Shown: positions 13,268-13,808 of the stretch, piece after piece
Layout of the letters: every line of letters starts with the position of its first letter
Numbering within the stretch: position 1 is the first letter of the stretch
DNA from: DASZBR01 sp033763845
Lineage (GTDB): Bacteria; Pseudomonadota; Gammaproteobacteria; DASZBR01
Reading direction: 5' to 3'
Assembly: GCA_033763845.1 (NCBI GenBank)
Contig: JANRJR010000018.1
Coordinates: 1 to 13,808 of the forward strand
DNA length: 13,808 nucleotides
The notes under the pieces: generated by a model
What the model saw: only the letters and a program-made list of their open reading frames with translations
What the model was told of the DNA's origin: nothing
The model's database searches: none
Made by a program: the position numbers and the translations under genes

Positions 13268-13808
13268 TTATTCGGAAAACACCACATCTTTCGCCACACT
13301 AATATCAAACTGATACCCCGGCTTAATCTCGAGTGTCGGCTGAATATTCAGGTTTTTCTGCGTAATCATATTTCCTGTATTGGCAATATTTGTACCTAAA
13401 CTTTGTGCAAGCATTTGATTGACTGTGGGTTGTGTATTTTGATTATTGGTGTTTTGTGGCTGGCTTAATTGTGCGCCAGCACTTAAGAAACTCATTAAAA
13501 TAACTGAACCAAAAATCTTAGCGTAATGATTATCCACTTCATCATTAAATCCAGCGTATCCGCTCATATCGATACCTGGCATGCCATCAAGATCTAAGCT
13601 TTTGCCACTGGGAAGCAGTAAACGTTTCCACGCGACCAATACTCGCTCTTGCCCATACGTAATTTTGGAATCATACACACCAATGACTTTTGTTCCTTGA
13701 GGAATTAAAAGGTTATTACCTGAGATGCTGTCATAAACATTTTCGGTAACTTGGGCAATAATTTGTCCTGGCAAATCAGAATTAATTCCTGTAATTAAAG
13801 TTGCAGGT
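13268..13808 (-). CDS. trbI: Conjugal transfer protein TrbI / VirB10 family, C-terminal part (5' end outside window)
   Basis: The frame enters at the window edge (PATLITGINSDLPGQIIAQV) and ends at a TAA at 13270-13268, giving 179 visible residues. TrbI/VirB10 spans the inner membrane and periplasm and forms part of the outer-membrane core of the type IV secretion channel. The visible part is the conserved C-terminal beta domain: VTENVYDSISGNNLLIPQGT, then VIGVYDSKITYGQERVLVAW, LLLPSGKSLDLDGMPG and DMSGYAGFNDEVDNHY, followed by the hydrophobic antenna region IFGSVILMSFLSAGAQL and the terminal IKPGYQFDISVAKDVVF. A TTG at 13774 is only an internal codon, since the same frame continues upstream with family-typical sequence. 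The rest of the channel operon probably lies beyond the right edge. The C-terminus looks complete. Confidence 0.93.
   Translation of the reverse strand, partial: PATLITGINSDLPGQIIAQVTENVYDSISGNNLLIPQGTKVIGVYDSKITYGQERVLVAWKRLLLPSGKSLDLDGMPGIDMSGYAGFNDEVDNHYAKIFGSVILMSFLSAGAQLSQPQNTNNQNTQPTVNQMLAQSLGTNIANTGNMITQKNLNIQPTLEIKPGYQFDISVAKDVVFSE

Noticed and set aside
1..13808. CRISPR array, transposase gene or IS ends
   Set aside because: No regularly spaced repeats, DDE or integrase motifs, or paired terminal inverted repeats were found by reading.

Overview
The window is AT-rich and reads as a fragment of a conjugative element (plasmid or integrative element) from an intracellular gammaproteobacterium, most likely in or near the Legionellales (Legionella, Rickettsiella or Berkiella-like). 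The organism call is inference. It rests on Ti/RP4-type conjugation genes lying next to genes built like host-directed effectors: an LRR-ankyrin-kinase protein and an OTU-type cysteine protease with a Ser/Thr/Glu-rich C-terminus.

Layout. Positions 1-1365 (minus) hold the N-terminal 455 residues of an LRR + ankyrin + protein kinase protein cut by the window edge. Positions 1495-3156 (minus) encode the OTU-like protein. Positions 3438-5210 (plus) encode the VirD4/TraG coupling protein. Positions 5233-7102 (minus) are a two-gene operon that I read as a divergent HEPN-MNT pair: a 427-aa protein whose C-terminal third looks like a HepT/DUF86 HEPN domain with an R-X4-H motif, then a 189-aa protein that looks like an MNT nucleotidyltransferase with its catalytic motif lost. 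Positions 7241-10114 (minus) encode a MobA/MobL-type relaxase fused to a helicase (TraA). Divergent from it are small traC-like and traD genes (10320-10803, plus), and the 205-bp gap between them carries a convincing oriT: a hairpin followed directly by a TAGATGCGCC nic-like core.

Right of traD, after a terminator, is an accessory stretch: a remnant reading frame (10811-10990), a GrpB-GNAT fusion gene (11115-12140), an unidentified 160-aa gene (12206-12688, minus) with a near-consensus promoter, a second remnant frame (12918-13013), and a 62-aa probable zinc-binding protein (13036-13224). The window ends inside trbI/virB10 (13268-13808, minus), part of the mating-pair channel.

Together, relaxase, oriT, TraC/TraD-like factors, coupling protein and TrbI make up DNA processing plus part of the transfer channel. 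The remaining genes look like cargo inserted between tra genes. The most interesting part is the HEPN-MNT-like operon, in which both the supposed modifying enzyme and the supposed target tyrosine appear to be lost together. No tRNA, rRNA, CRISPR array or intact insertion sequence was seen.
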